From contig NZ_FOUS01000010.1 of NCBI RefSeq assembly GCF_900114915.1, positions 124,001 through 188,000 on the forward strand: a stretch of 64,000 nucleotides of DNA, written 5' to 3'. Source of the stretch: Bradyrhizobium sp. Rc3b (GTDB lineage Bacteria; Pseudomonadota; Alphaproteobacteria; Rhizobiales; Xanthobacteraceae). A program made the position numbers and the translations under genes. Shown here piece by piece: positions 57,768 to 64,000 of this stretch. The notes under the pieces are model-generated. The model ran no database searches. It was not told where the DNA came from and saw only the letters and a list, made by a program, of their open reading frames with translations. Within the stretch, counting starts at the first letter, position 1. Every line of letters starts with the position of its first letter.

Positions 57768-57779
57768 TGCATCGTTGCA
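57768..57779 (-). ncRNA. Hexaloop hairpin abutting the nrtA ribosome site
   Basis: On the minus strand TGC and GCA enclose AACGAT (A-x-x-G-x-x). The 3' arm runs directly into AAAGGA, the likely ribosome site. The stem is only 3 bp, so it is weak alone, but it matches the position and sequence of the narK element at 54354-54367. Confidence 0.4.
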
Positions 57780-57905
57780 GAATTGATGGCGTCAGTGCAC
57801 ACGAGCAGCCCGTCCGTCCGGCGGCGCCGCCTTTGGCGCATGCGAACGCACGGCGGGGAGACCCCCGCCTGATGGCGTCGGCAAGTCGGATGAGAAGTCT
57901 CGCGG

Positions 57906-57923
57906 GACGGCTTCAATGGCGTC
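57906..57923 (-). ncRNA. 5'-end hexaloop hairpin of the nrtA leader
   Basis: On the minus strand GACGCC and GCCGTC enclose the hexaloop ATTGAA; the stem has one C-C mismatch at the same level as the C-A mismatch of the narK hairpin. It starts 28 bases from the first base of the promoter box, the same offset as in narK. Conserved stem, fixed position and A-x-x-G-x-x loop suggest an ANTAR (NasT) target. Confidence 0.55.
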
Positions 57924-57935
57924 GGCATGGAACTA

Positions 57936-57951
57936 TTCAAGCTTCATGCCA
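57936..57951 (-). promoter_or_regulatory. Candidate sigma-54 promoter of nrtA
   Basis: TGGCATGAAGCTTGAA (minus strand) matches TGGCAYR-N4-TTGCW apart from GA for GC at -12, the same deviation as the narK box. Predicted transcript start is near 57925. The centre of the palindrome at 58054-58070 is 111 bases upstream. Confidence 0.6.
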
Positions 57952-58045
57952 AGCCCGACACACCGAAAACTTATTATAGATCAGTACATTAAAGAGACTG
58001 CGCGCGACTGTCGCAGGTCCAGCCCGCATGCGAAAGTTGCGGCCT

Positions 58046-58078
58046 GCTTAATTCTTGTGCGGCGCACAAGCCTTGTGC
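58046..58078. promoter_or_regulatory. Candidate NtrC-type enhancer shared by divergent nrtA and FocA/NirC genes
   Basis: CTTGTGCGGCGCACAAG (58054-58070) is a perfect palindrome centred on 58062. Overlapping it, GCACAAGCCTTGTGC (58064-58078) is a perfect GCAC-N7-GTGC NtrC-type site. GCTTAATTCTTGTGC (58046-58060) is a degenerate partner on the other side. The centre is exactly 111 bases from both divergent sigma-54-like boxes (57951 and 58173). Binding by NtrC is inferred. Confidence 0.65.
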
Positions 58079-58172
58079 AACCGATCAAGCAACAGGCCGC
58101 CAAGTGCTGTGACGCCGGATTGGGCCTAGATCCATGTTATTGATGTGACTATATTTTTCTTGCCGGACGGCG

Positions 58173-58188
58173 CGGCACGCAACTTGCT
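58173..58188 (+). promoter_or_regulatory. Candidate sigma-54 promoter of the FocA/NirC-family gene
   Basis: CGGCACGCAACTTGCT keeps GG-N10-GC and all but the first base of TGGCACG-N4-TTGCW. Predicted start is near 58199, giving a 226-base leader. This excludes the longer reading frame that begins at 58194. Confidence 0.65.
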
Positions 58189-58424
58189 TCTCTATGAACG
58201 TCAACGAAGACTGCGGCTCGCCGCATTGTGCAGCCTCTGGCGGCTGCATCCGGAAGCTCAACTGCCTCGCGGCCGTTCCTGGCTTTAGTCCTCGTGACGC
58301 GATTCCCAAGGCTTCCAGACATTCCATAGCCCTCGTGCGCGGCAGGCCAGCCGGCACGGCCCATGACGTTGCAGCCGCGCTCCCGGGCGCGTCGATCTCT
58401 CTTACGAAGCAAAAGGAACCATTG

Positions 58425-59264
58425 ATGTCGTATCTCGCGCCTTCGGAATTCGTCACCAAGATGGTGGATGCGGGCGAGTCCAAGATCTTCATGTCCACCC
58501 GGGATACCATCATCCGCGCCTACATGGCCGGCGCCATCCTCACGCTCGCCGCATGGTTCGCCGTCACGATCAACGTCAACACGGGTCAGCCGCTGGTCGG
58601 CGCGCTCTTGTTTCCGGTCGGCTTCGTCATGTTGTACCTCCTCGGCTTCGACCTCCTGACCGGCGTGTTCGTGCTCTCGCCGCTTGCCCTGATCGACAAG
58701 CGTCCCGGCGTCACGATCGGCGGCGTGCTGCGCAACTGGGGCCTTGTCTTCATCGGTAATTTCGCCGGCGCGTTCACGGTCGCCTTCATGATGGCCTTCG
58801 TCACCACCTTCGGCTTCACGCAGCCGCCGGACAAGGTCGGCACCGCCATCGGAATCATCGGCGAGAGCCGGACGCTCGGCTACGCCGCGCACGGTGCAGC
58901 CGGCATGGCGACGCTGTTCATGCGCGGCATGCTCTGCAACTGGATGGTCTCGACCGGCGTCGTCGGCGCCATGATCTCGACGTCGGTCCCCGGCAAGGTC
59001 ATCGCGATGTGGATGCCGATCCTGGTGTTCTTCTACATGGTGTTCGAGCATTCCGTCGTGAACATGTTCCTGTTCCCGTCCGGCCTGCTGCTCGGCGCAA
59101 AATTCTCGATCCTGGACTATCTGATCTGGAACGAGATCCCGACTGTGCTCGGCAACCTCGTCGGCGGCCTCGCCTTCACCGGCATGACCCTTTACGCCAC
59201 GCACGTCATGACCCTGCCCAAGCGGCAGGTCGACAAGGCCGCGAAGCCCCGCGTTGCGGCCTGA
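58425..59264 (+). CDS. Formate/nitrite transporter family channel (FocA/NirC type)
   Basis: A 279-residue FNT-family membrane protein with six hydrophobic helices. Family segments are FVTKMVDAGESKIFMS, FDLLTGVFVLSPLALI, and WGLVFIGNFAGAFTVAFM with RGMLCNWMVSTGVVG and FEHSVVNMFLFPSG. In a nitrate cluster it probably moves nitrite. ATG 58425 follows AAAGGAACC. It is divergent from nrtA and shares its enhancer-like palindrome. A hairpin (59284-59312) separates it from the PP2C-kinase gene. Confidence 0.9.
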   Translation: MSYLAPSEFVTKMVDAGESKIFMSTRDTIIRAYMAGAILTLAAWFAVTINVNTGQPLVGALLFPVGFVMLYLLGFDLLTGVFVLSPLALIDKRPGVTIGGVLRNWGLVFIGNFAGAFTVAFMMAFVTTFGFTQPPDKVGTAIGIIGESRTLGYAAHGAAGMATLFMRGMLCNWMVSTGVVGAMISTSVPGKVIAMWMPILVFFYMVFEHSVVNMFLFPSGLLLGAKFSILDYLIWNEIPTVLGNLVGGLAFTGMTLYATHVMTLPKRQVDKAAKPRVAA

Positions 59265-59283
59265 TCAAACACGTCTCGACAGG

Positions 59284-59312
59284 GGAGCCTCGCCCAGCCA
59301 GGGTGAGGCTCC
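59284..59312 (+). terminator. Hairpin after the FocA/NirC-family gene
   Basis: GGAGCCTCGCCC and GGGTGAGGCTCC form a 12-bp stem with one G-T pair and a 5-base loop, followed by TCTCTCCT. It could partly stop transcription before the PP2C-kinase gene, whose start lies only 13 bases on. Confidence 0.5.
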
Positions 59313-59324
59313 TCTCTCCTGGTG

Positions 59325-61061
59325 ATGACGATGACCCGCGGACTCCTGATCTCGGTCGGCCAGCACTCCGACAAGGGCCGCAAGCCGGTCAACCAGGATT
59401 TCCACGGCGTCCTGATTCCGGAGGAGCCGCTGCTCGGCCTGAAGGGCATCGCGGCGGTCCTCGCCGACGGCATCTCCTCTAGCACGGTGAGCCAGATCGC
59501 CAGCGAGTCGGCGGTCAAGAGCTTCCTGATGGACTATTACTGCACGTCGGAATCCTGGACGGTGAAGACGTCCGCCCGCCGCGTGCTGGATGCGACCAAT
59601 TCCTGGCTGCACGCGCAGACGCGCAAGAGCCAATACGCCTATGACCGCGACAAGGGCTATGTCTGCACGCTGAGCGCCATGGTCATCAAGGCGACCACAG
59701 CGCACATCTTCCATGTCGGCGACTGCCGCATCTACCGCGTCGCGGGCAAGGCGCTCGAGCAGCTCACCGACGATCACCGGATCATCGTATCGTCGGAGCA
59801 GACCTATCTCGGCCGCGCGCTCGGCATCAATCCGCAGCTCGAGATCGACTACCTGGCGTTCGAGGTCGAGGCCGGCGACACGTTCCTGCTGGCGACCGAC
59901 GGCGCCTACGAATTCGTCGACGCGCGCTTCATCACAAGCGCGCTGAACGAGCACGCAGGCGAGCTCGACGGAGCGGCCAAGGCGATCGTCGAGGAGGCCT
60001 ACCGGCGCGGCAGCGACGACAACATCACCGTCCAGATTATCCGCATCGACGCGGTGCCGCAGCGCGAGCCGGCCGGCATCTTCAATCAGACCTCACAATT
60101 GCCGCTGCCCCCGCTGCCAGAGCCGCGCGCGATGTTCGACGGCTACCGCATCGTCCGCGAGATCCACGGCAGCAGCCGCAGCCACATCTATCTCGCCGTC
60201 GATGTCGAGACCGAGGAGCCGGTCGCGCTCAAGCTGCCGTCGGTCGATTTGCGCGACAATGCCGCCTATCTCAAGCGCTTCCTGATGGAGGAGTGGATCG
60301 CGCGCCGGATCGACAGCCCGCACGTGCTGAAGCCGCTGTCACAGTCGCGGCGCCGCAATTATCTCTATGTCGCGACCGAGTTCGTCGAGGGGCAGACCCT
60401 GAAACAGTGGATGACCGACAATCCGCGCCCCGATCTCGAGACGGTGCGTGGCATCATTGAGCAGATCGCCGCGGGCCTGCGCGCCTTCCACCGCATGGAG
60501 ATGCTGCATCAGGATCTCAGGCCCGACAACATCCTGATCGACAAGACCGGCACCGCGAAGATCATCGACTTCGGATCGGTCAGGGTCGCGGGCGTCGCGG
60601 AGGCCGCGCCACGGGACGAGGCCGACGAAATCCTGGGCACGGTCCAGTATACGGCGCCGGAGTATTTTCTCGGGCAAGGCGGCTCGCCGCGCTCCGACAT
60701 GTTTTCGCTGGCGGTGATCTGCTACCAGATGCTGACGGGAAAGCTTCCCTACGGCGCCCAAATTGCCAGGATCCGGCGTAAGGCGGACGTGCGGAAGCTC
60801 AAATATCGCTCCGCGGACGACGACCGCAGCGTGCCGGCCTGGATCGACGGCGCGCTCCGCCGCGCGCTTCATCCCGATCCCTACAAGCGGCACGAGGACC
60901 TGTCCGAATTCGTCTTCGAGCTTCGTACGCCCAATCCGGCCTATCTGGACACGCGGATCACGCCGCTATTGGAGCGCAGCCCGCTGATGTTCTGGAAGCT
61001 GACCTCGGCCGCTCTCGCCTGCGCCGTCGTCGTGCTGCTGGCGCTGCTGCACGCCCGCTAG
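59325..61061 (+). CDS. Bifunctional PP2C phosphatase / Ser-Thr protein kinase, C-terminal membrane anchor
   Basis: A 578-residue fusion. Residues 5-245 are a PP2C phosphatase (KPVNQDFHGVL, AAVLADGISSSTVS, HVGDCRIYRV, LLATDGAYEF, GSDDNITVQII). Residues 270-530 are a kinase with VALKLP (Lys about 303), HQDLRPDNILID (about 394-405; HQD instead of HRD) and IIDFGS (about 411-416). The glycine-rich loop is poor (HGSSRSHIYLA). A final hydrophobic helix (557-575) anchors it. A similar kinase-phosphatase occurs in nitrate assimilation operons of pseudomonads. GTG 59322 or ATG 59331 may be the true start. Confidence 0.88.
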   Translation: MTMTRGLLISVGQHSDKGRKPVNQDFHGVLIPEEPLLGLKGIAAVLADGISSSTVSQIASESAVKSFLMDYYCTSESWTVKTSARRVLDATNSWLHAQTRKSQYAYDRDKGYVCTLSAMVIKATTAHIFHVGDCRIYRVAGKALEQLTDDHRIIVSSEQTYLGRALGINPQLEIDYLAFEVEAGDTFLLATDGAYEFVDARFITSALNEHAGELDGAAKAIVEEAYRRGSDDNITVQIIRIDAVPQREPAGIFNQTSQLPLPPLPEPRAMFDGYRIVREIHGSSRSHIYLAVDVETEEPVALKLPSVDLRDNAAYLKRFLMEEWIARRIDSPHVLKPLSQSRRRNYLYVATEFVEGQTLKQWMTDNPRPDLETVRGIIEQIAAGLRAFHRMEMLHQDLRPDNILIDKTGTAKIIDFGSVRVAGVAEAAPRDEADEILGTVQYTAPEYFLGQGGSPRSDMFSLAVICYQMLTGKLPYGAQIARIRRKADVRKLKYRSADDDRSVPAWIDGALRRALHPDPYKRHEDLSEFVFELRTPNPAYLDTRITPLLERSPLMFWKLTSAALACAVVVLLALLHAR

Positions 61062-61117
61062 GGCCGAAGCGTCGACTCTTGACGGTCATGCAGGAACTTT
61101 ATCGAGGTCTCCCTAGA

Positions 61118-61261
61118 TCAATCTTTTGTCGGACGCGTCCATCGGCGCCGACTATCCGCCAGCGTGATAGCGCCTGCAGCCACTAGGACAATGATGATGA
61201 CCGTGGCAAGCGCCTCCACCGACGCCAGGGTGTCGTACCAGCTGTTCCAAAGCTCAAGCAT
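61118..61261 (-). CDS. Small membrane protein (47 residues)
   Basis: MLELWNSWYDTLASV opens the protein; one hydrophobic helix follows (EALATVIIIVLVAAGAITL, about 16-34) and then a basic tail (SRRRWTRPTKD). AGAGG is 8 bases before the ATG. The positive-inside rule places the tail in the cytoplasm. It is not in a recognised family. The composition and ribosome site make a real gene likely. Confidence 0.5.
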   Translation of the reverse strand: MLELWNSWYDTLASVEALATVIIIVLVAAGAITLADSRRRWTRPTKD

Positions 61262-61550
61262 GCGCTGGCCTCTATCGAGCGCCGCCCATCAGCGATAGAA
61301 TACACTTTGTCAAAAGGACGCGCCTTCGCGCGCAAGTACAATGCTGCGTTTCGTCGCGTGCCTTTTGATCGCGCGGCAACGTGACCCATGCCGGAGGCCG
61401 GAACGTCGAGCGAACCTAGTTGAGGTCGCCCCGTGGTGAGGTCGCCGGCCCCTATGTCGAAGATGTTGACCAACTGTGAAGTGGTTTACATCCTTGGGTC
61501 TTGGCTCGGGCTAAAGTGACGAAAGCTTCTTACTTTGAAGGAGGCATCCA
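61262..61550. other. Non-coding gap before a small gene
   Basis: No gene is seen. The right part (TGAAGTGGTTTACATCCTTGGG, 61475 onward) is less GC-rich and probably holds the promoter of the small gene at 61551; no clear -35/-10 pair can be given. Confidence 0.35.
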
Positions 61551-61757
61551 ATGCTCGCGGCAATCAAATGGAACTCCCGATATAACGCTCGCGAATGGGT
61601 GATGAAGGCCGGGGCGCTCGTCGTCCAACTCCGCGCACCGAATGCAAACCGACAGAGCGGTGAAAGTAAGTCAAGGCGGCCACTCTGGAAACAGTTCGAC
61701 GACACCCATCATTGGGACTCAACCGCGGAGGAATGGGTCCCAAACCCTGATCGGTGA
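61551..61757 (+). CDS. Small hypothetical protein (68 residues)
   Basis: A 68-residue basic, tryptophan-containing protein (MLAAIKWNSRYNAREWVMK, WKQFDDTHHWDSTAEEWVPN). AAGGAGG lies 6 bases before the ATG, one of the best ribosome sites in the window. It has no hydrophobic helix. The function is not recognised. Confidence 0.55.
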   Translation: MLAAIKWNSRYNAREWVMKAGALVVQLRAPNANRQSGESKSRRPLWKQFDDTHHWDSTAEEWVPNPDR

Positions 61758-61895
61758 TCGTGCAACGCATCGTGCGCGCACCGGCCGAATTCCGAGACTT
61801 CAAGATCCCCGTCGCTGACGGGCCCATCTAGCGGTGAGGCCGCGTCTTGAGTTTTGTTTGCCTGACATCCGTATCACGGACAGACGCGGTCGGCC

Positions 61896-62045
61896 CTACG
61901 GGGCTTGATCGTAGGCCTGCAGGATCCTGACAAAATCAGCCATGCTGGATCGATCCTGGTTTTCAGCGATAGCCGCAATCTGAGTATTGGACGCGGGTCG
62001 GCTTCCCTGCCAGAACCGCATCAGGAGATCGGCGATGTTTCTCAT
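61896..62045 (-). CDS. Small hypothetical protein (49 residues)
   Basis: A 49-residue, mostly helical protein (MRNIADLLMRFWQGSRP, NTQIAAIAENQDRSSMADFVRILQAYDQ). GAGAG lies 6 bases before the ATG. The sequence looks protein-like (balanced composition, amphipathic pattern), but no family is recognised. It is alone between two non-coding stretches. Confidence 0.45.
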   Translation of the reverse strand: MRNIADLLMRFWQGSRPASNTQIAAIAENQDRSSMADFVRILQAYDQAP

Positions 62046-62434
62046 GGCGTACTCTCTGCACCAACCATGGCAATCAGCAGCAATTGAGCGGCAAAGCGCC
62101 GGTTAGTTCGGGAGAAGGGCCGGCGGGCGCTACGCCGCCGGCCTTGTCCCGCAACTGCCGGCTCGCAGGCCGGTTCCGTTGCTTTTCACTCTGGATGCAT
62201 CGGTACCACCAAGCACTTGGCCGGCGCCATCGCGCGCAGGTATGAAGTGACCATACCTAGGTAGACTTGGGTGGTGAATCGGGATCAGTCGACCAAGTGG
62301 CGACTTAATCGCTGGTAGGTTGACGACTTCCGTGGATGGCCCAACTCCGAACGCTGAGGTCCGTTATTGCGCCGCTATCAGAAACACAGCGGACTTCGTA
62401 CGCGCCCGGAGTGCCGCGGCATCCCGGCGGGCCA
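62046..62434. other. Non-coding gap with hairpin and operator-like palindrome
   Basis: GGCCGGCG / CGCCGGCC (62118-62143) is a strong hairpin with a one-base bulge, followed by TTGTCC. AGGTATG-N7-CATACCT (62238-62258) is a 7-bp-arm palindrome. No gene of credible composition is seen apart from a 23-codon frame at 62035-62106. Confidence 0.4.
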
Positions 62435-63352
62435 TCAGGCCCGCTCCACAGCCTTCACACCAAGCGGCGTCGGCGCCATGCCGCCACCGGGCTTGAGGTG
62501 GAATTCATAGCTCATCAAATGCCACTGACCGTCCGCCTTGGAGCCGTCAGGCATCGCGGGATCGTTGCGCGGCTCGACCTTGGCGACGAGATCATCCTTG
62601 ACCCCGAACACCACGTCGGAATCCAGATATTTGTCGCCGTCCATGAAGACGTGCGTGATCAGCGGCTCGTATCCCTTCGCGTTGACCAGGAAGTGCACAT
62701 GCGCCGGGCGCATCGGATGACGCTTGGTCTGCATGATCATCTCGCCGACCGGGCCGTCGGTCGGGATCGGATAGCTGCATGGCAAGATGGTACGGAAGAA
62801 GAAGCGGCCATCGTCATCGGTGATGAAGCGCGCCCGCGCCGAAGCGCCGACCTCGTCATAATTCGGCTTCTGGGAATCGTAGAAGCCGTCGTCATCGGCA
62901 TGCCAGACGTCGACGGGGACATTGGCCAGCGGCTTGCCCTTGAGATCGGTAACGCGGCTCTGCACGAACATCCGCTCGCCGGTTTGATTGTTCGGCGAGA
63001 TGTCGGTGCCGTGCGCGGCCACCTTGTGCTCGCCGACATAGAACGGGCCGAGCACGGTTGTCTGGGTGGCGCCCTCGCGGTCGCGATGGTTGACCGCGTC
63101 GACCAGCATGGAGACACCGAGCACGTCGGACAGCAGGATGAACTCCTGGCGGGTGTCGGTGCATTTCTGCCCGGTGCGGGTCAGGAAATCGATGGCGTAG
63201 TCCCATTCCTCGAAGGTGAGACCCGTCTTGCTCACGTAATCGTGCAGCGACTTCACCAATTCCTGGAGCAGGAATTTCGCGCGCGGATCGGGCGTGCTGT
63301 CGAAGCTTTTGACGACGGCCTGGGTGAGATCAGTCTCGTTGAACTGGGTCAT
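62435..63352 (-). CDS. Intradiol ring-cleavage dioxygenase (catechol/hydroxyquinol 1,2-dioxygenase type)
   Basis: A 305-residue non-haem iron(III) dioxygenase that opens catechol-type rings between the hydroxyls. The N-terminal helical dimerisation domain (about 1-100) is typical of catechol/hydroxyquinol 1,2-dioxygenases. Iron ligands are in DDDGFYDSQ (Tyr), LPCSYPIPTDGP (Tyr) and RPAHVHFLV (two His). The substrate is not certain; hydroxyquinol or catechol are likeliest. No maleylacetate reductase or regulator gene is adjacent. The upstream region contains a serine-hydrolase gene in the opposite direction. Confidence 0.88.
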   Translation of the reverse strand: MTQFNETDLTQAVVKSFDSTPDPRAKFLLQELVKSLHDYVSKTGLTFEEWDYAIDFLTRTGQKCTDTRQEFILLSDVLGVSMLVDAVNHRDREGATQTTVLGPFYVGEHKVAAHGTDISPNNQTGERMFVQSRVTDLKGKPLANVPVDVWHADDDGFYDSQKPNYDEVGASARARFITDDDGRFFFRTILPCSYPIPTDGPVGEMIMQTKRHPMRPAHVHFLVNAKGYEPLITHVFMDGDKYLDSDVVFGVKDDLVAKVEPRNDPAMPDGSKADGQWHLMSYEFHLKPGGGMAPTPLGVKAVERA

Positions 63353-63511
63353 GATGGTTTGCCCTGCGTTTTCTCATTGGCCCCGGGGGGGCCTGGAGGC
63401 GTTCCAGGGGCCAGCCTACACCAGCCGGCCCGCTCGCGTTAAGCGCGAGCGGCTTGGAATGGGGCCGTCATTTGGCTATCAACGGACCGACAAAACTGCC
63501 CGGAGGAACTG

Positions 63512-64000
63512 ATGCTCGCCCCCACCCCCGCCTCGCCCGAATCCGTCGGCATGTCCAAGGCCGCGCTCGACCGCATCGATGCGCATCTGAAGAACCGGTA
63601 CATCGATGCCGGCCGCTTCCCGGGCACGCATCTCCTGGTCTACCGCCGCGGCAAGGTCGCGCACAGCTCGGTTCAAGGCTTTGCCGACGTCGAGCGCAAG
63701 CTGGCGGTCAAGGACGACACCATCTACCGCATCTATTCCATGACCAAGCCGCTCACCAGCGTCGCCTTCATGATGCTGGTCGAGGAAGGCCTGGTCGCGA
63801 TCGACGAGCCCGTCGCCAAATTCATTCCGGAATGGAAGGATCTCGGCGTGTTCGTCGCCGGCACTTCGCCTGCCTTCCTGACCCGCCCGCCGTCCCGGCC
63901 GATGCTGATCGTCGACCTCCTGCGCCACACCTCCGGCCTCACTTACGGCTTCCAGCAACGCTCCAATGTCGATGCCGCCTACCGCGCCGAGAAAATCGGC
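63512..64000 (+). CDS. Serine hydrolase, beta-lactamase/esterase family (truncated by window edge)
   Basis: The first 163 residues of a class-C-beta-lactamase-fold hydrolase. The SxxK nucleophile motif is SMTK (Ser76, Lys79) in YRIYSMTKPLTSVAFMMLVEEG. LLRHTSGLTYGF follows. CGGAGGA lies 4 bases before the ATG. Esterase or peptidase activity is more common than true beta-lactamase activity in this family. No signal peptide is present, so it is cytosolic. It is divergent from the intradiol dioxygenase. Confidence 0.88.
   Translation, partial: MLAPTPASPESVGMSKAALDRIDAHLKNRYIDAGRFPGTHLLVYRRGKVAHSSVQGFADVERKLAVKDDTIYRIYSMTKPLTSVAFMMLVEEGLVAIDEPVAKFIPEWKDLGVFVAGTSPAFLTRPPSRPMLIVDLLRHTSGLTYGFQQRSNVDAAYRAEKIG

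Noticed and set aside
57973..57978. Perfect TATAAT on the minus strand upstream of nrtA, as a sigma-70 -10 box
   Set aside because: The hexamer at -35 spacing (GCAGTC) is poor and the sigma-54-like box fits the shared 111-base architecture better; a secondary promoter is not excluded.
62035..62106. 23-codon plus-strand frame with GGAGA before its ATG
   Set aside because: Too short to judge, and it is antisense to the 5' end of the better-supported 49-residue gene at 61896-62045.
1..64000. CRISPR arrays, tRNA/rRNA genes, intact insertion sequences or prophage genes
   Set aside because: No regularly spaced repeats, no transposase or integrase frames and no recognisable structural RNA genes were seen on reading.

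Overview
The window looks like a chromosomal segment of a Bradyrhizobium-type alphaproteobacterium. It is GC-rich throughout. The nitrate-assimilation genes follow the order known from Bradyrhizobium (nitrate ABC transporter, then narK, single-domain haemoglobin, flavoprotein, nitrate reductase). The gaps carry several families of long imperfect palindromic repeats of the kind common in that genus. There are no rRNA or tRNA genes, CRISPR arrays or complete insertion sequences. Coding is dense, and most genes serve uptake and catabolism of organic acids, sugar acids and nitrogen compounds.

Layout. 1-2605: a TetR-controlled RND efflux operon, cut at the left edge. 2716-3845: a split TPP-dependent decarboxylase, next to a cytochrome P450 (3951-5171). 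5366-9515: ornithine aminotransferase, a large LTxxQ/Spy-like periplasmic protein, and a decayed copy of that protein's 3' end. 9537-18379: a seven-gene minus-strand operon (ABC transporter plus enolase-superfamily, Gfo/Idh/MocA, DUF993 and xylose-isomerase-like enzymes) with a TetR gene, which looks like an uncharacterised catabolic pathway. 18557-24293: VOC protein, two PfkB kinases, a ferredoxin-reductase-like flavoprotein, enoyl-CoA hydratase and a histidine phosphatase. 24253-29991: a TRAP transporter, an IlvD/Edd dehydratase and a divergent GntR regulator. 30149-36228: secreted proteins, a CadC-like regulator with TPR-type repeats, a DUF4242 protein, two tiny coupled genes and the methanethiol methyltransferase mddA. 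36296-48246: uronate-dehydrogenase-like and SMP-30 enzymes, aldehyde dehydrogenase, an AceE/MdeB-like E1 enzyme with a divergent Lrp regulator, PPK2, a zinc dehydrogenase, a DMT exporter, an aldo/keto reductase and a second SMP-30 protein. 48449-61061: the nitrate cluster. 61118-62045: three small genes. 62435-64000: an intradiol dioxygenase and a truncated serine hydrolase.

The nitrate cluster is the most informative region. NrtABC and NarK import nitrate, NasC reduces it, Flp probably supplies electrons, the haemoglobin probably handles nitric oxide, and a FocA/NirC channel and a PP2C-kinase fusion sit divergently; no nitrite reductase is present. Three candidate sigma-54 promoters (nrtA, narK and the divergent channel gene) each lie exactly 111 bases from the centre of a CTTGTGCG-N-CGCACAAG palindrome. 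One palindrome lies midway between the two divergent promoters. The nrtA and narK leaders both open, at the same offset, with a hairpin carrying an A-x-x-G-x-x hexaloop, the loop type bound by ANTAR antiterminators such as NasT. This suggests joint NtrC-type and NasT-type control that can be read from the DNA.

All functions are inferred by reading the translated sequence; no database search was run.
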